A stretch of DNA of 64,000 bases from positions 186,001-250,000 of the forward strand of contig NZ_LMFH01000008.1 in assembly GCF_001427225.1 (NCBI RefSeq), written 5' to 3'. The notes below the pieces were generated by a model. It was not told where the DNA came from, ran no database searches, and saw nothing but the letters and a program-made list of their open reading frames with translations. Both the position numbers and the translations under genes were made by a program. Positions 1 through 10,813 of this stretch are shown piece by piece (positions within the stretch are counted from its first letter, which is position 1; each line of letters opens with the position of its first letter). Source of the stretch: Lysobacter sp. Root494 (GTDB lineage Bacteria; Pseudomonadota; Gammaproteobacteria; Xanthomonadales; Xanthomonadaceae).

Positions 1-327
1 ATCGCGCATCGCCGCGACGACACGCGACACGCCAGCGGCAATCAGCGCATCGGCGCATGGGCCGGTCTTGCCGACGTGGGCGCAGGGCTCCAGCGTGACG
101 TAGGCCGTCGCGCCTTTGGCCCTCTCGCCGGCAGCCTGCAGGGCGAGGACTTCGGCGTGCGGCTCGCCCGCTTTTGCGTGGAAGCCTTCGCTAACGATGT
201 TGTCGCCCTGCGCGATCACGCAGCCGACCATCGGATTGGGGCGCGTCGTGTACGCGCCGCGCTCGGCAAGGCGCAGGGCGCGAGCCATCATCAGGTGGTC
301 GGTGGCGGTGAATGCGGGGGTGTTCAT
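1..327 (-). CDS. ribD: RibD, riboflavin biosynthesis deaminase (N-terminal part; continues past the left edge)
   Basis: Only the first ~109 residues, the deaminase half, lie in the window. RibD deaminates and reduces the pyrimidine intermediate of riboflavin synthesis. The zinc site of the cytidine-deaminase-like fold is visible: HAE at about residue 57 and the PCxH...GPC pair with Cys at about 82 and 91. ATG at 327 is preceded by GGAG at a good distance. An in-frame ATG at 333 is possible but sits too close to that GGAG. The gene is last of the visible string glyA-nrdR-ribD, all on the minus strand, a common proteobacterial order ahead of the other rib genes. The reductase domain would lie to the left of position 1. 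Confidence 0.93.
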   Translation of the reverse strand, partial: MNTPAFTATDHLMMARALRLAERGAYTTRPNPMVGCVIAQGDNIVSEGFHAKAGEPHAEVLALQAAGERAKGATAYVTLEPCAHVGKTGPCADALIAAGVSRVVAAMRD

Positions 328-406
328 GGTCATCAACTCCGGGCAGGCCGATCAGGTCGGGCGAGCCGCTGTCGTTCCTGTTTACGCGGAAGCTTGCTTG
401 AATCCT

Positions 407-484
407 CGTCATCCCGGCGAAGCCGGGATCCAGTTTTGACCCGTCGAGAACAAAGCCTGGATCCCGGCTTTGGCCGGAATGACG
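407..484. repeat. REP-like palindromic repeat pair
   Basis: Two inverted copies of a short palindrome lie between nrdR and ribD. The left unit (407-433) reads like CGTCATCCCGGCGAAGCCGG and the right unit (457-484) is its opposite orientation ending in GGAATGACG. Each unit is itself a hairpin. The same family recurs at 4403-4727, 38459-38613 and 46950-47067. Confidence 0.8.
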
Positions 485-531
485 AAATCGTATTCGATCG
501 TTCCACTGTCACCCGTGACGCCGAACCTGCG

Positions 532-1050
532 CTACCGCTTGCGACTCTTCGTCGGCGGCGGCTCGTCCTCGATCAGCGGCAACTGGCCTTCGGTCGCGGT
601 GTCGTGTTCGAGGCGATCGAGCACTTCACGGAAATCGGCGACGTCCTCGAACGCGCGATACACCGATGCAAAGCGAACGTAGGCGACGTGGTCGAGCTTG
701 CGCAGTTCCGCCATCACATATTCGCCGACACGGCGCGAAGCCAGCTCCCGTTCGGCAGTCATGCGCAGGTGATGCACGACGGCGCGTACCGCCGCCTCGA
801 TCTGCTCCTCCGACACCGGCCGCTTCTGCAATGCACGGTCGAAGCCGGAGCGCAGCTTGCGCGCATCGAACGCCTCGCGCCGGCCATCGCTCTTGATGAT
901 CAGCGGCAGCTTCAGCTCGATGGTTTCCAGCGTGCTGAAGCGCTCGCCGCAGGCCTCGCAGACGCGGCGGCGCCGGATCGTGGCGCCGTCGTCGGAAACG
1001 CGCGAATCGATCACGCGGGTGTCGAGGTGCTGGCAGAAGGGGCAATGCAT
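532..1050 (-). CDS. nrdR: NrdR, transcriptional repressor of ribonucleotide reductase genes
   Basis: 172 residues, slightly longer than the usual ~150-170 because of a charged Pro/Lys/Arg tail. NrdR is a nucleotide-sensing repressor that binds NrdR boxes upstream of nrd operons. The N-terminal zinc ribbon is complete (MHCPFC at 1-6, CEACGERF at about 31-38), followed by an ATP-cone domain (about 49-139). It lies 86 bp downstream of glyA and 198 bp upstream of ribD on the same strand. The co-location with glyA and rib genes is widespread in proteobacteria, so the assignment is safe. Confidence 0.96.
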   Translation of the reverse strand: MHCPFCQHLDTRVIDSRVSDDGATIRRRRVCEACGERFSTLETIELKLPLIIKSDGRREAFDARKLRSGFDRALQKRPVSEEQIEAAVRAVVHHLRMTAERELASRRVGEYVMAELRKLDHVAYVRFASVYRAFEDVADFREVLDRLEHDTATEGQLPLIEDEPPPTKSRKR

Positions 1051-1104
1051 GGGACTAGGGTGACCTCGGCTTCATGCGGGATCAAGCACGGCTGCCAGAA
1101 AGCA

Positions 1105-1129
1105 GACTCCCCGCTTGCGGCGGGGAGTC
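1105..1129. terminator. Hairpin between glyA and nrdR (attenuator or weak terminator)
   Basis: A perfect 10-bp stem (GACTCCCCGC at 1105-1114 pairing with 1120-1129) around a 5-base loop follows the glyA stop codon in the direction of transcription. No T-run follows, so it is more likely a processing, stability or partial-termination structure inside the operon than a strong terminator. Confidence 0.45.
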
Positions 1130-1136
1130 GTTCACA

Positions 1137-2405
1137 TCAGCCGTAAACGGGGAATTGCTTGCATTGCTTCGTCACGTTCCCGCGCACGCCGGCGATGACG
1201 TTGTCGTCATTGGGATTGTCGAGCACGTCGCAGATCCAGTCCGCCAGCGCCACGCAGTCCGGTTCCCTGTAACCCCGCGTGGTGACCGCCGGAGTGCCGA
1301 TGCGCAGGCCCGAAGTCACGAACGGCTTCTGCGGATCGTTCGGCACTGCGTTCTTGTTGACGGTGATGTGCGCCTTGCCGAGCGCTTCCTCGGCGGCCTT
1401 GCCGGTGATGCTCTTACCGATCATGTCGACGAGCATCAGGTGGTTCTCGGTGCCGCCGGAAACGATCTTGTAACCGCGCGAAATGATGGTCTTCGCCATC
1501 GCCTGCGCGTTCTTCACGACCTGTTGCTGATAGGCAGCGAAGTCGGGCTCCAGCGCTTCCTTGAACGCGACGGCCTTCGCGGCAATCACGTGCATCAGCG
1601 GGCCGCCCTGGATGCCGGGGAAGACGATCGACTGCAGCTTCTTTTCGATCTCCTCGGCCTTGTCGCCCATGGCCTGCTGGCCTGCGACGATGATGCCGCC
1701 ACGCGGGCCGCGCAGGGTCTTGTGCGTGGTCGAAGTCACGACGTGCGCATGCGGGACCGGGTTCGGATACACGCCAGCGGCGACGAGACCGGCGACGTGC
1801 GCCATGTCGACGAAAAGGTACGCGCCGACCTTGTCGGCGATCGCGCGGAAGCGCGCCCAGTCGACCACCTGCGAATACGCGGAGAAGCCGGCGACAACCA
1901 TCTTCGGCTTGTGCTCGACGGCGAGACGCTCGACTTCGTCGTAATCGATCAGGCCCTGTTCGTTGACGCCGTACTGCACGGCGTTGAACAGCTTGCCGCT
2001 GATGTTGACCTTGGCGCCGTGGGTCAGGTGGCCGCCGTGCGCCAGCGACATGCCGAGGATGGTGTCGCCCGGGCTCAGCAGCGCCAGGTACACGGCCTGG
2101 TTGGCCTGCGAACCCGAGTGCGGCTGCACGTTGGCGTAGTCCGCGCCGAACAACTGCCTGCAGCGGTCGATCGCGAGCTGCTCGGCGATGTCGACGTATT
2201 CGCAACCGCCGTAGTAACGCTTGCCCGGATAGCCTTCGGCGTACTTGTTGGTGAGCTGGCTGCCCTGCGCTTCCATCACCCGCGGGCTGGCGTAGTTCTC
2301 CGACGCGATGAGCTCGACGTGGTCTTCCTGGCGGCGGTTCTCGTTGGCGATGGCCTGGGCGAGTTCGGGGTCAAAACCTTCGATACGGGCGTCACGCGGG
2401 AACAT
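1137..2405 (-). CDS. glyA: Serine hydroxymethyltransferase
   Basis: 422 residues. It converts serine and tetrahydrofolate to glycine and 5,10-methylene-THF in the cytoplasm, using PLP. The start at 2405 (MFPRDARI...) matches the family N-terminus and has GGAG about 8 bases upstream; a longer in-frame extension to 2444 lacks family similarity. The PLP lysine lies in the [11 protein letters not shown] motif at about residue 229. The protein is full length and collinear with typical bacterial enzymes. It is first of the glyA-nrdR-ribD series. Confidence 0.97.
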   Translation of the reverse strand: MFPRDARIEGFDPELAQAIANENRRQEDHVELIASENYASPRVMEAQGSQLTNKYAEGYPGKRYYGGCEYVDIAEQLAIDRCRQLFGADYANVQPHSGSQANQAVYLALLSPGDTILGMSLAHGGHLTHGAKVNISGKLFNAVQYGVNEQGLIDYDEVERLAVEHKPKMVVAGFSAYSQVVDWARFRAIADKVGAYLFVDMAHVAGLVAAGVYPNPVPHAHVVTSTTHKTLRGPRGGIIVAGQQAMGDKAEEIEKKLQSIVFPGIQGGPLMHVIAAKAVAFKEALEPDFAAYQQQVVKNAQAMAKTIISRGYKIVSGGTENHLMLVDMIGKSITGKAAEEALGKAHITVNKNAVPNDPQKPFVTSGLRIGTPAVTTRGYREPDCVALADWICDVLDNPNDDNVIAGVRGNVTKQCKQFPVYG

Positions 2406-2565
2406 CGGCTCTCCGGCGGGGGTTGTGGTGGGGAGAAGCCGCAAGTTTAACGTGCGTTTGACCTCGCCCCGCCGTGCTGTGAGAGATCGCCATAAGCTGC
2501 AGGCGTGGGCTCCCGAATTCGGGCGTCCCGGGTGAATCCACGAGGCGAAGGCCCGCGCCGGCAGC

Positions 2566-2571
2566 TATAAT
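2566..2571 (+). promoter_or_regulatory. Probable -10 element of ettA
   Basis: A perfect TATAAT lies 102 bases before the ettA ATG, in the divergent gap between glyA and ettA. No convincing -35 hexamer is seen 16-18 bases upstream, so the call rests on the -10 match and location. Confidence 0.4.
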
Positions 2572-2673
2572 TCGCGGCTATCCCGCTTCACCCCGAACAC
2601 CCCCCGGCCCTGCCCCGCGCAGGACGCCGCCGCCTGCCCCACGGTGCCCGCACCGCGTTCGATCGAGAGCCCC

Positions 2674-4339
<1,666 letters not shown>

Positions 4340-4341
<2 letters not shown>

Positions 4342-4391
4342 GGCGGGCATGCCCGCCTTGGCAGTGGCGCCTTCGCGCGTTGCGCGAAGGC
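4340..4391. terminator. Two hairpins directly after ettA
   Basis: A perfect 20-bp palindrome (4340-4359) overlaps the last two bases of the ettA stop codon. It is followed by a second 10-bp stem (4369-4378 with 4382-4391). Only a short T-stretch follows, so this is a structured 3' end and possible terminator without a canonical U-run. Confidence 0.5.
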
Positions 4392-4402
4392 CTTTGCCGC
4401 TG

Positions 4403-4727
4403 CGTCATCCCCGCATGCTTTTAGCGGGGATCCACTGACTTTGCTGTTGCCGTTTTTTGTGTTCCGTTTTGTTGCTGTCGTTTTTACTGTTGCCGTCTTT
4501 TGTTATTGCCGTTACCCCCTATTCGTCCTTGCCGTTGTTTATTGTTGCTCTTGCTCGTCATTCCCGCGAAAGCGGGAATCCAGTGACTTCCGCTCTTCGC
4601 TCTTCAGGCGGGAAAACAGAAGCAGCGAGCCACGTCCATGCATTCCCGCTTTCACGGGAATGACGAGCAAGGCAAACACCGAAGCAAAGCCAAAGTCACT
4701 GGATTCCCGCTTTCGCGGGAATGACGA
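4403..4727. repeat. Cluster of REP-like palindromes with a T-rich spacer
   Basis: The 468-bp gap between ettA and pyrF contains no credible gene. It holds repeat units at 4403-4439, 4556-4587, about 4641-4666 and 4695-4727 in alternating orientation, each a hairpin with a CGTCATTCCCGC...GCGGGAATCCAG pattern. Bases 4440-4555 are a pyrimidine-rich low-complexity tract built from repeated TTGCCGTT/TTGTTGC words. Short open frames here translate the repeat and are not believed. Confidence 0.8.
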
Positions 4728-4809
4728 GTAAAAGCGAAGTCACCGCGCTGGCACTACATCCACGAGGATGGGAAACCGCTGGCGGCACCCATCTCCTGAA
4801 CGAGGATCG

Positions 4810-5625
4810 ATGATGAGCTTCATGCAGGCATTGCGCGCACGCTGGGAACAGGCCGAATCGCTGGTCTGCGTGGGTCTCGATCCCGAACTGGCGAAATTTC
4901 CGCTGCACTTCGCCGGCGACCCCGACGCGGTGTTCAACTTCTGCCGCGACATCGTCGACGCGACCGCGTTGTACGCATGCAGCTTCAAGCCGCAGATTGC
5001 ACACTTCGCCGCACTCGGCGCAGAAGATGCTTTGCGACGACTCATCGCCCATATCCACACAGCACATCCGGGCATTCCGGTAATCCTCGACAGCAAACGG
5101 GGTGACATCGGCAGCACCGCGCAGCATTACGCGACCGAAGCCTTCGATCGCTACGCCGCTGATGCGGTCACCGCGAACCCCTATCTCGGCCGCGATTCGG
5201 TGCAGCCGTTCCTCAATCGTCTGGATCGCGGCGTGGTGATCCTGTGCCGCACCTCGAATCCGGGCGCCGGTGATCTGCAGGACCTCGTTGTCGATGGCCG
5301 CCCGCTTTATCAGCATGTAGCCGAAAAGGTTGCGCGCGAGTGGAACGGCAGCGGCAACTGCGCGCTCGTGGTCGGCGCGACCTGGCCGGAGCAGTTGCGC
5401 GAAGTCCGCACGATCGTCGGCGACATGCCATTCCTCGTGCCAGGCGTCGGCGCACAGGGCGGCGATGTCCAGGCAGTAGTGACGAATGCGAGGACGGCCG
5501 ACGGTACCGGACTGATCGTGAGCTCATCGCGCGCGATCCTGTATGCATCGAACGGAAAGGATTTTGCCGAAGCCGCCGCGCACGCGTCGAAGACGCTTCG
5601 CGACGAGATCAATCGCTACCGCTGA
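4810..5625 (+). CDS. pyrF: Orotidine 5'-phosphate decarboxylase (type 2 family)
   Basis: 271 residues. It catalyses the last step of UMP synthesis. The conserved LDSKRGDIG block places a catalytic lysine at about residue 96, and the TANPYLG segment is typical of the longer type 2 subfamily (~270 aa) rather than the ~230-aa E. coli type. ATG at 4810 has GAGGA just upstream; a second ATG at 4813 is equally plausible, and the extension to GTG 4768 is not. It is convergent with the glycosyltransferase at 5700-6569. Confidence 0.93.
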   Translation: MMSFMQALRARWEQAESLVCVGLDPELAKFPLHFAGDPDAVFNFCRDIVDATALYACSFKPQIAHFAALGAEDALRRLIAHIHTAHPGIPVILDSKRGDIGSTAQHYATEAFDRYAADAVTANPYLGRDSVQPFLNRLDRGVVILCRTSNPGAGDLQDLVVDGRPLYQHVAEKVAREWNGSGNCALVVGATWPEQLREVRTIVGDMPFLVPGVGAQGGDVQAVVTNARTADGTGLIVSSSRAILYASNGKDFAEAAAHASKTLRDEINRYR

Positions 5626-5699
5626 CCCGGCAGGTCGCGGCCTGCTCGGCAAGCTGCTGCCTGCTCGTGCTGGTTTGGCGGTGGAATACCGACCGCGAT

Positions 5700-6569
5700 T
5701 TACTTCCGCGCCAGCGCACGCAAGGTCGCGAACGGAAAGCGTCCCCAGATCGCCGCGAACACGGCGCAGCGAGTGAAAACGCTGCGTCGCGTCGCTTCGA
5801 ACTTGCCAAAATAGCGCCACAGGCCGCGATGCTTGTGCCATTCGACGAACAACGGACGCGAACGCGAGGACACGCCGCGGATATGCACGACGCGCACATC
5901 GTTCGCGACAGCGACCAGCGCCCCGGCCTCGCGCGCACGGCGGCACAGGTCCAGGTCTTCCGCATGCAGCCGGTAGCCCGTGTCGAAGCCGCCCAGTCGT
6001 TCGAACAGCTCGCGTGGCATCACCATCAGCGCGCCGGAAACGGCGTCGACCGGCTGCAGTGCCTGCCCATCGTCCATTGGGACGCCCAGTTGCGCGCCCG
6101 ATGGGGTATCGCCACGCCGCAGTGAAGCCAGCATCGCACCGAAGTCCGGATCCCGCCGCCGCGCCGCCGCGTCGCGCTCGCCGGTTTCATCCACCAGATC
6201 GGCACCAAGCAGCACTTCGCGCCCGCTTGCGATTGCATGCGCGCGCAGCTTCGCGAGGGTGCGGATTTCGACAAGGCAATCCGGGTTGACGAAGGCAAGC
6301 CAGCGCGTGCCGTTGGCGTGCGGCAGGTCTTCCGCCCCCTGGTTGCACGCAACCGCGAATCCGGGGTTGTCCGGATTGGCGATGAAGTGCACGCGCGGGT
6401 CGCGGGTCGCATGGCGCTGCACGATTTCCATCGTGCCGTCGTCGGAACCGTTGTCGACCACCCGGATCGCACCCACGCATTCGGCACCGCGCAGGTGCAG
6501 CAGGCAGTCGTCGATGGTTTCGGCGCTCTGGTAGCTCACGACTATCGCGGCGATGTCGGCGTGGGTCAT
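5700..6569 (-). CDS. Family 2 glycosyltransferase (rhamnosyltransferase-like)
   Basis: 289 residues. It has a GT-A nucleotide-sugar transferase fold: an N-terminal IAAIVVSYQS beta strand, VVDNGSDDGT (UDP/dTDP-sugar binding), NPDN and FVNPDC metal-site region, then GGFDTGYRLHAEDLDLCRR, the acceptor-side acidic motif typical of GT2 rhamnosyl- and galactosyltransferases. No transmembrane segment is evident beyond a weakly hydrophobic C-terminus. ATG 6569 is preferred; a longer start at 6602 would overlap the upstream gene. It begins 7 bases after that gene ends, so the two are one transcript. Substrate is unknown; a cell-surface polysaccharide role is inference. Confidence 0.85.
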   Translation of the reverse strand: MTHADIAAIVVSYQSAETIDDCLLHLRGAECVGAIRVVDNGSDDGTMEIVQRHATRDPRVHFIANPDNPGFAVACNQGAEDLPHANGTRWLAFVNPDCLVEIRTLAKLRAHAIASGREVLLGADLVDETGERDAAARRRDPDFGAMLASLRRGDTPSGAQLGVPMDDGQALQPVDAVSGALMVMPRELFERLGGFDTGYRLHAEDLDLCRRAREAGALVAVANDVRVVHIRGVSSRSRPLFVEWHKHRGLWRYFGKFEATRRSVFTRCAVFAAIWGRFPFATLRALARK

Positions 6570-6576
6570 GTCGGCG

Positions 6577-7422
6577 TCATGCAAACAGGTCGCCCTGGGC
6601 ATCGGGCGGACCGATGGTGGCGATCAGGTGTTCGAACTGCGCACGCGTCGCGCGCAGCGGATCGTCCATCAGGAAGTTGGCGACGCGCGCATGCCATGCC
6701 GGCCAGCGCGCGGCGATGGCGTCGAGGTCGCCATCGAGCGGCGCTCCTTCGTTGTTGCGCGAGACGAAAGCGGTTTCGCACAGCACGTTGCGCCAGCCCT
6801 GGCCGGAAAAGCGCAGCGACAGATCGATCAGCGCGGCATACCAGGAGCCGTAACTCGCCGCATCGAGCCCACCGGCGCGCTGGCGCGCGGTGCCGCGCAA
6901 CAGGACCGCGTGGCTCAGCGCGGTCGGCAACTCGGGCGCTGCACCTGGCATGGCTGCCGCAGCACGCGCGAGATGTCCGGCATCGTCAGGCGCCGCATTG
7001 ACCTCACCGATGCGCGGAAAGGAAGCGGTTTCCCCGGCATTGCTCCAGGGCGTGGCCGAGGCAATCGCACCATCGCCCTGCAGGCACGCGGACAGGCGCG
7101 CCAGCCACCCGGGCAGCGGCGCGGCATCGCTGGCGAGCACGGCCACGTCGACATCGCCACAAGCCGTCAAGGCTTCATCGAGATGGGCGACTTCACCAAT
7201 GCTGCGTTGCCGGCGGGTGTAGTGCGCCTGCAACGACGTGCGCGCGATCCACCGCTCGATGATGGCGTGGCCACGCGGGCCCGCCTGCGCATCGTCGGCG
7301 AGCCAGACGCGGGTGCCTGGCGGCGTATGTGCTTCGAGCGCCGCGAGGCAGGCGTCGAGCGATTCGTCGTCGACGCCTACCGGAACGATCACGATGGGCA
7401 ATGCGTGGGACTGTGGTGACAT
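6577..7422 (-). CDS. Putative family 2-like glycosyltransferase
   Basis: 281 residues. The N-terminus has a strand of GT2 type (LPIVIVPVGVDDESL), an ADDAQ segment where GT2 enzymes bind nucleotide, and a VLASDAAPLPGWL block equivalent to the DxD region, but the family match is weaker than for its neighbour. ATG at 7422 follows an AGGGG ribosome site; the longer extension to 7539 would run into the repeat element and is rejected. The C-terminal half lacks the acidic EDLD acceptor motif of its partner. A related sugar-transfer step to the neighbour is inferred. Confidence 0.7.
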   Translation of the reverse strand: MSPQSHALPIVIVPVGVDDESLDACLAALEAHTPPGTRVWLADDAQAGPRGHAIIERWIARTSLQAHYTRRQRSIGEVAHLDEALTACGDVDVAVLASDAAPLPGWLARLSACLQGDGAIASATPWSNAGETASFPRIGEVNAAPDDAGHLARAAAAMPGAAPELPTALSHAVLLRGTARQRAGGLDAASYGSWYAALIDLSLRFSGQGWRNVLCETAFVSRNNEGAPLDGDLDAIAARWPAWHARVANFLMDDPLRATRAQFEHLIATIGPPDAQGDLFA

Positions 7423-7432
7423 GCCCCTAGCG

Positions 7433-7712
7433 CCTGCAAGTGCGCATGAGGCGGATCGCGCCGAGCCTGGGAGCGTGCGAGGCATGGAAGAGCGACGGAG
7501 TGGATGCCGATCCGCGACGGAGCGATGACGTCGAACCACGCGTCAGCGCGGTGAGGTCGCGCGCTCTCAGGCTCAGCCCTACGGTTTGCTCCTCGGAGAC
7601 CGCCATGCGACGCCGCGCGGCTTGGCCTTGCAGGCGGCAAGGCACTGCGTCACGCAGCACCACCTGACGGTCTCCGAGGAGCAACGCGACCCGCCTCATG
7701 CGTACTTGCAGG
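7433..7712. repeat. Nested inverted-repeat element next to gspD
   Basis: The 293-bp gap between gspD and the glycosyltransferases is bounded by an inverted repeat of 27 bp (7433-7459 against 7686-7712, 25 of 27 matching, core GCATGAGGCGG). Inside lies a second, perfect 17-bp inverted repeat (7586-7602 against 7668-7684, core CTCCTCGGAGACCG). Within that are two small hairpins (7625-7643 and 7645-7657). Open frames here on both strands read the repeat and have no family resemblance. It could be a small non-autonomous mobile element or a folded RNA; there is no transposase. Confidence 0.7.
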
Positions 7713-7715
7713 CCC

Positions 7716-9977
7716 TTATTGCCGTGGATCGCGCGGCTTGCGATGCAGGGGTTCCAGTGCACGGAAGCGGCTGCCGTACTCGTCGGTGAGATCGCGCGCT
7801 TCCTGCGGGTTGCGGATGATCGTCGGTGTCAGCAGCACGATGGTCTCGCTGCGGGCGGTTCGCGACGACTGCCGGCCGAACAGGCCGCCAATGATCGGAA
7901 TACGGCTGAGCCCCGGGAGGCCGTTGCTTCCACGCGTCACGCCATCGTCGATCAGACCGGCCAACAGAACGGTATCGCCATTCTGGATGGCGGCTTCGGT
8001 CTTCAGCTTGCGGGTGTCGATGCGCACGTTGCCGTTCGCATCGGCCTGGCTCCCCGGCGTGCTGACTTCCTGCACGATGTCGAGGAAGACCATGCCGTCC
8101 TTGCTGATGCGCGGGCGCACCTTGAGGATGATGCCGGTGTCCAGGTACTGGACCTGGCTGAAGGTGCTGTTGTTGCCGAGGCCCGGATTCACCGTGACCG
8201 AGGATATCGGGATGCGGCTGCCGACATTGAACGTCGCTTCGGCATTGTTGCGCACGACCACTGATGGCGACTGCAGGATCTGCACGTCGCTGACTGCGTC
8301 GAGCGCGCTGATTACAGCTGCGGCATCGTTGTTGACGAGGGTCCAGGCGGCACCGCCCACACCAGTGAGCTTGCCCGCGATCGTGCTCCACTTCGGAATC
8401 CCCAGGCTGTCCGGGGGCAGGCCGATTTCCTGCTTGGCCGCTTCCAGGTACCAGTTGACGCCGTAGCTCAGTTCGCCCGAGAGCTGCACGGTGGCAACCT
8501 GCGCCTCGATGTGCACCTGCATCGGCATGACGTCGAGCCGCTCGATCACGTCGCGGATCGACTTCCATGCTGAAGGCGTGCTGCGCACGAGCAGCGAATT
8601 GGTTTCCTCGACCGCGGACACGCCGACGCGGTCGCCGTTCACGTCGAGCGTCACCGCGGCATTGCCGCTCTGGCGCGAATTGAGCGACATCTCGCCGCCT
8701 CCGCTGCCGCTCGTGCCTGTACCCGTGTCGCCGGTGTTGCCGGTTCCACCGATGTCGGCGGTGCTGCCGTTGTCGCTGTCCTTCAGTTCCACCGATTCCA
8801 GTCCCGGCATCAGCGAAGGCGCGCCGGTCGAACCGTTGCCGCCACCGCTGCGGCCGCCACCGAATACTTCCGAGAGACGATCCGCCAGGTCCTTCGCCTT
8901 GATGTACTTCAGCTCGTACGAATACAGCTGCACGTCGCCACCGGCGCTGTCGATGCGCTCCAGCCATTCCTGGATGTCGTCGAGGTAACTCGCCTGCGGC
9001 GTGATCACCAGCACCGCATTCGCACCGTCCAGCGGCATGAAGCGGAACATGCCCGCGACCGGCGATTTACTCTGCTCGCCGAACACCTTCTCGAGGTCCG
9101 AGACGACCTTGTTCGCCTTGCCTGACGTCAGCGGGAACACGCCCACCGACATGCCCGACAACCAGTCGACGTCGAAGATCTCGATCGTGCGCAGGTAGTT
9201 CTCCAGTTCCGCGCGCGTGCCGGCGATGCTGATGACGTTGCGCGAGTTGTCGACGTTCACCACCGCGTTGGGGCGCGCGTACGGCTTGAGCACCTTCTCC
9301 ATCTCGGTCGCGGAGATGTAGCGCAGCGGTACGGTGCGCACTTCGTAGCCACGTGCGAGCGAAGGTGCTCCGGTGCGCGGCGCGACCGCGCCGCTCGCCA
9401 GCGCCTGGTCGGCGGGCACGATGTTGTAGCGGCCGCCGCTGTAGATCAGGCGTGCGTTGTTCCAGCCCAGGACCATTTCGAGCAGGTTGAGCGCTTCGGC
9501 CGGGCTCACCGGCTTCGGCGTGCCCAGCGTGACGGTGCCCTGCACGCCCGGCGCGATGACGTAGTTCTGCCCGAGCATGTCGCCGAGGATCGCCTTCACC
9601 ACCGCGTGCAGCGATTCGCCTTCGAAGTTGAACGTGGCGCCACCGCCGGTCGTCGGCAATGCTGGCGGCGCAGCGGCCGCGGCTTCGCGATTGATCACCT
9701 GTCCGGTGCCGCGGCGGATGCGCGGGCGCGGGCCCTGCTCGTCCTCCGGCAGTGGTTGTGCATCGCTGACGATCGTGTCGCCGTTGGCTGCGGTCGAAGT
9801 CGTTGCCGACGACGTGCCCGCCTGCGTGTGCAACGTCCGTGGATCGGCATCGCGGCGGATGTTGGCAACCGGCGCAGTCGAACACGCGGTGATCGCGAGC
9901 ATCACGGCCGCGGCAATGGCCGTGGTGGCGGCGGAAGTTCGGCCGGAACGGAGCTGGGAATGCGATTGGCGATTCAT
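7716..9977 (-). CDS. gspD: GspD/XpsD, outer-membrane secretin of type II secretion
   Basis: 753 residues. It forms the outer-membrane channel of the type II system. The N-terminus has a signal peptide ending in an apparent lipobox (AITAC), so it is probably a lipoprotein. N0-N3 domains follow, then the secretin beta-domain with the conserved VPLLGGLF-like segment (IPIIGGLFG) and a C-terminal tail. The loop at about residues 370-430 is very rich in Gly, Ser, Thr and Asn and looks disordered. In the Xps arrangement gspD is last in the operon, as here. It starts 8 bases after the gspN-like gene ends. Confidence 0.95.
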   Translation of the reverse strand: MNRQSHSQLRSGRTSAATTAIAAAVMLAITACSTAPVANIRRDADPRTLHTQAGTSSATTSTAANGDTIVSDAQPLPEDEQGPRPRIRRGTGQVINREAAAAAPPALPTTGGGATFNFEGESLHAVVKAILGDMLGQNYVIAPGVQGTVTLGTPKPVSPAEALNLLEMVLGWNNARLIYSGGRYNIVPADQALASGAVAPRTGAPSLARGYEVRTVPLRYISATEMEKVLKPYARPNAVVNVDNSRNVISIAGTRAELENYLRTIEIFDVDWLSGMSVGVFPLTSGKANKVVSDLEKVFGEQSKSPVAGMFRFMPLDGANAVLVITPQASYLDDIQEWLERIDSAGGDVQLYSYELKYIKAKDLADRLSEVFGGGRSGGGNGSTGAPSLMPGLESVELKDSDNGSTADIGGTGNTGDTGTGTSGSGGGEMSLNSRQSGNAAVTLDVNGDRVGVSAVEETNSLLVRSTPSAWKSIRDVIERLDVMPMQVHIEAQVATVQLSGELSYGVNWYLEAAKQEIGLPPDSLGIPKWSTIAGKLTGVGGAAWTLVNNDAAAVISALDAVSDVQILQSPSVVVRNNAEATFNVGSRIPISSVTVNPGLGNNSTFSQVQYLDTGIILKVRPRISKDGMVFLDIVQEVSTPGSQADANGNVRIDTRKLKTEAAIQNGDTVLLAGLIDDGVTRGSNGLPGLSRIPIIGGLFGRQSSRTARSETIVLLTPTIIRNPQEARDLTDEYGSRFRALEPLHRKPRDPRQ

Positions 9978-9985
9978 GGGCGACT

Positions 9986-10813
9986 CTATTTGACCGGCGG
10001 TTGCTGTTGCTGCTGCCGCAGGGCTTCCTGCCGCAGTTGTGCACGACGGGCTTCGATGCGTTTGCGGATGGCTTCCATCTGCGCCTGTTCCGTCATCGGC
10101 TGGTTGGGCGTGGCGCGATCGGGTGTCGCGGGTGCGGTGACCGAGGCGTCCGGTGGCACGATCGGCGGCTGCGGACCGGCGGCGTCGGCGTTCGCCGTCG
10201 GTTCCGGCTGCGATGCAGGTCGCGGCGCTGGTGTCGGCTGAGCGGGGCCATTGATCGGCTGGCCCTGCGGCCGCGCGCCGGGCTGGGTAATCGCAGTGGG
10301 TGCTTCGCCGCCGACACCGTTGTAGACGCGCAGTTCGAGGCGGCGTTCGCCTTCGGGACCGACGAAGACTGCGCTGCGGGCATCGAGTTCCTGCAGGCGC
10401 CAGTTCGGCAGTGCGTCGTTCGCTTCGCCGAGCTTGATCCGCAACGGCGCACTGCTGCCATCGGGTGGCTGGATGATCGCCATCCTGAAGTCGGGCGTGA
10501 TCATCACGCTCGTGAGCACGTAATCGAAGGTCTTGGTTTCTTCGCCACCCTGTGGCTGCAGCGAGAACGGGTGCGGACGACGGTCCTCGGCGAACAGGGG
10601 CCGGGCGACGATCTCGCCGTATTGCGAAAGCGGCCCGAGGCGCTCCGGCGCCGCCTTCGGGAGGTTAGGCAATGCGCGCACCAGGCCCGCGTCGTCAGGC
10701 AGTTTCGAAACGCGGTTGCCCATGCCGAACAACGCGAGCAGCAGCGCCAGCACTGACCATGCGGCCGTCGCCGCGAGCAGCCAGGTGCGGGGACTGGCAC
10801 TGTCAAAGCGCAT
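9986..10813 (-). CDS. XpsN-like type II secretion protein (GspC/GspN position)
   Basis: 275 residues. It has one N-terminal membrane segment (about 11-30), a periplasmic domain with YGEIVARPLFAEDRRP, typical of GspC/XpsN homology regions, and a long Pro/Ala/Gln-rich C-terminal tail ending in a poly-Gln stretch. In Xanthomonas, XpsN takes this place between XpsM and XpsD and links the inner-membrane L-M complex to the secretin; no other gspC is present in the operon. It overlaps the end of gspM by 11 bases. The name rests on position and the RPLF motif. Confidence 0.82.
   Translation of the reverse strand: MRFDSASPRTWLLAATAAWSVLALLLALFGMGNRVSKLPDDAGLVRALPNLPKAAPERLGPLSQYGEIVARPLFAEDRRPHPFSLQPQGGEETKTFDYVLTSVMITPDFRMAIIQPPDGSSAPLRIKLGEANDALPNWRLQELDARSAVFVGPEGERRLELRVYNGVGGEAPTAITQPGARPQGQPINGPAQPTPAPRPASQPEPTANADAAGPQPPIVPPDASVTAPATPDRATPNQPMTEQAQMEAIRKRIEARRAQLRQEALRQQQQQPPVK

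Noticed and set aside
4441-4731. Small plus-strand frames in the ettA-pyrF gap (MLLPFFVF...)
   Set aside because: They translate low-complexity and REP sequence; no ribosome site, no family.
7389-7789. Several 75-110 codon frames on both strands at the gspD-glycosyltransferase gap
   Set aside because: They read through the nested inverted repeats; translations are Arg/Ser-rich and lack any known domain.
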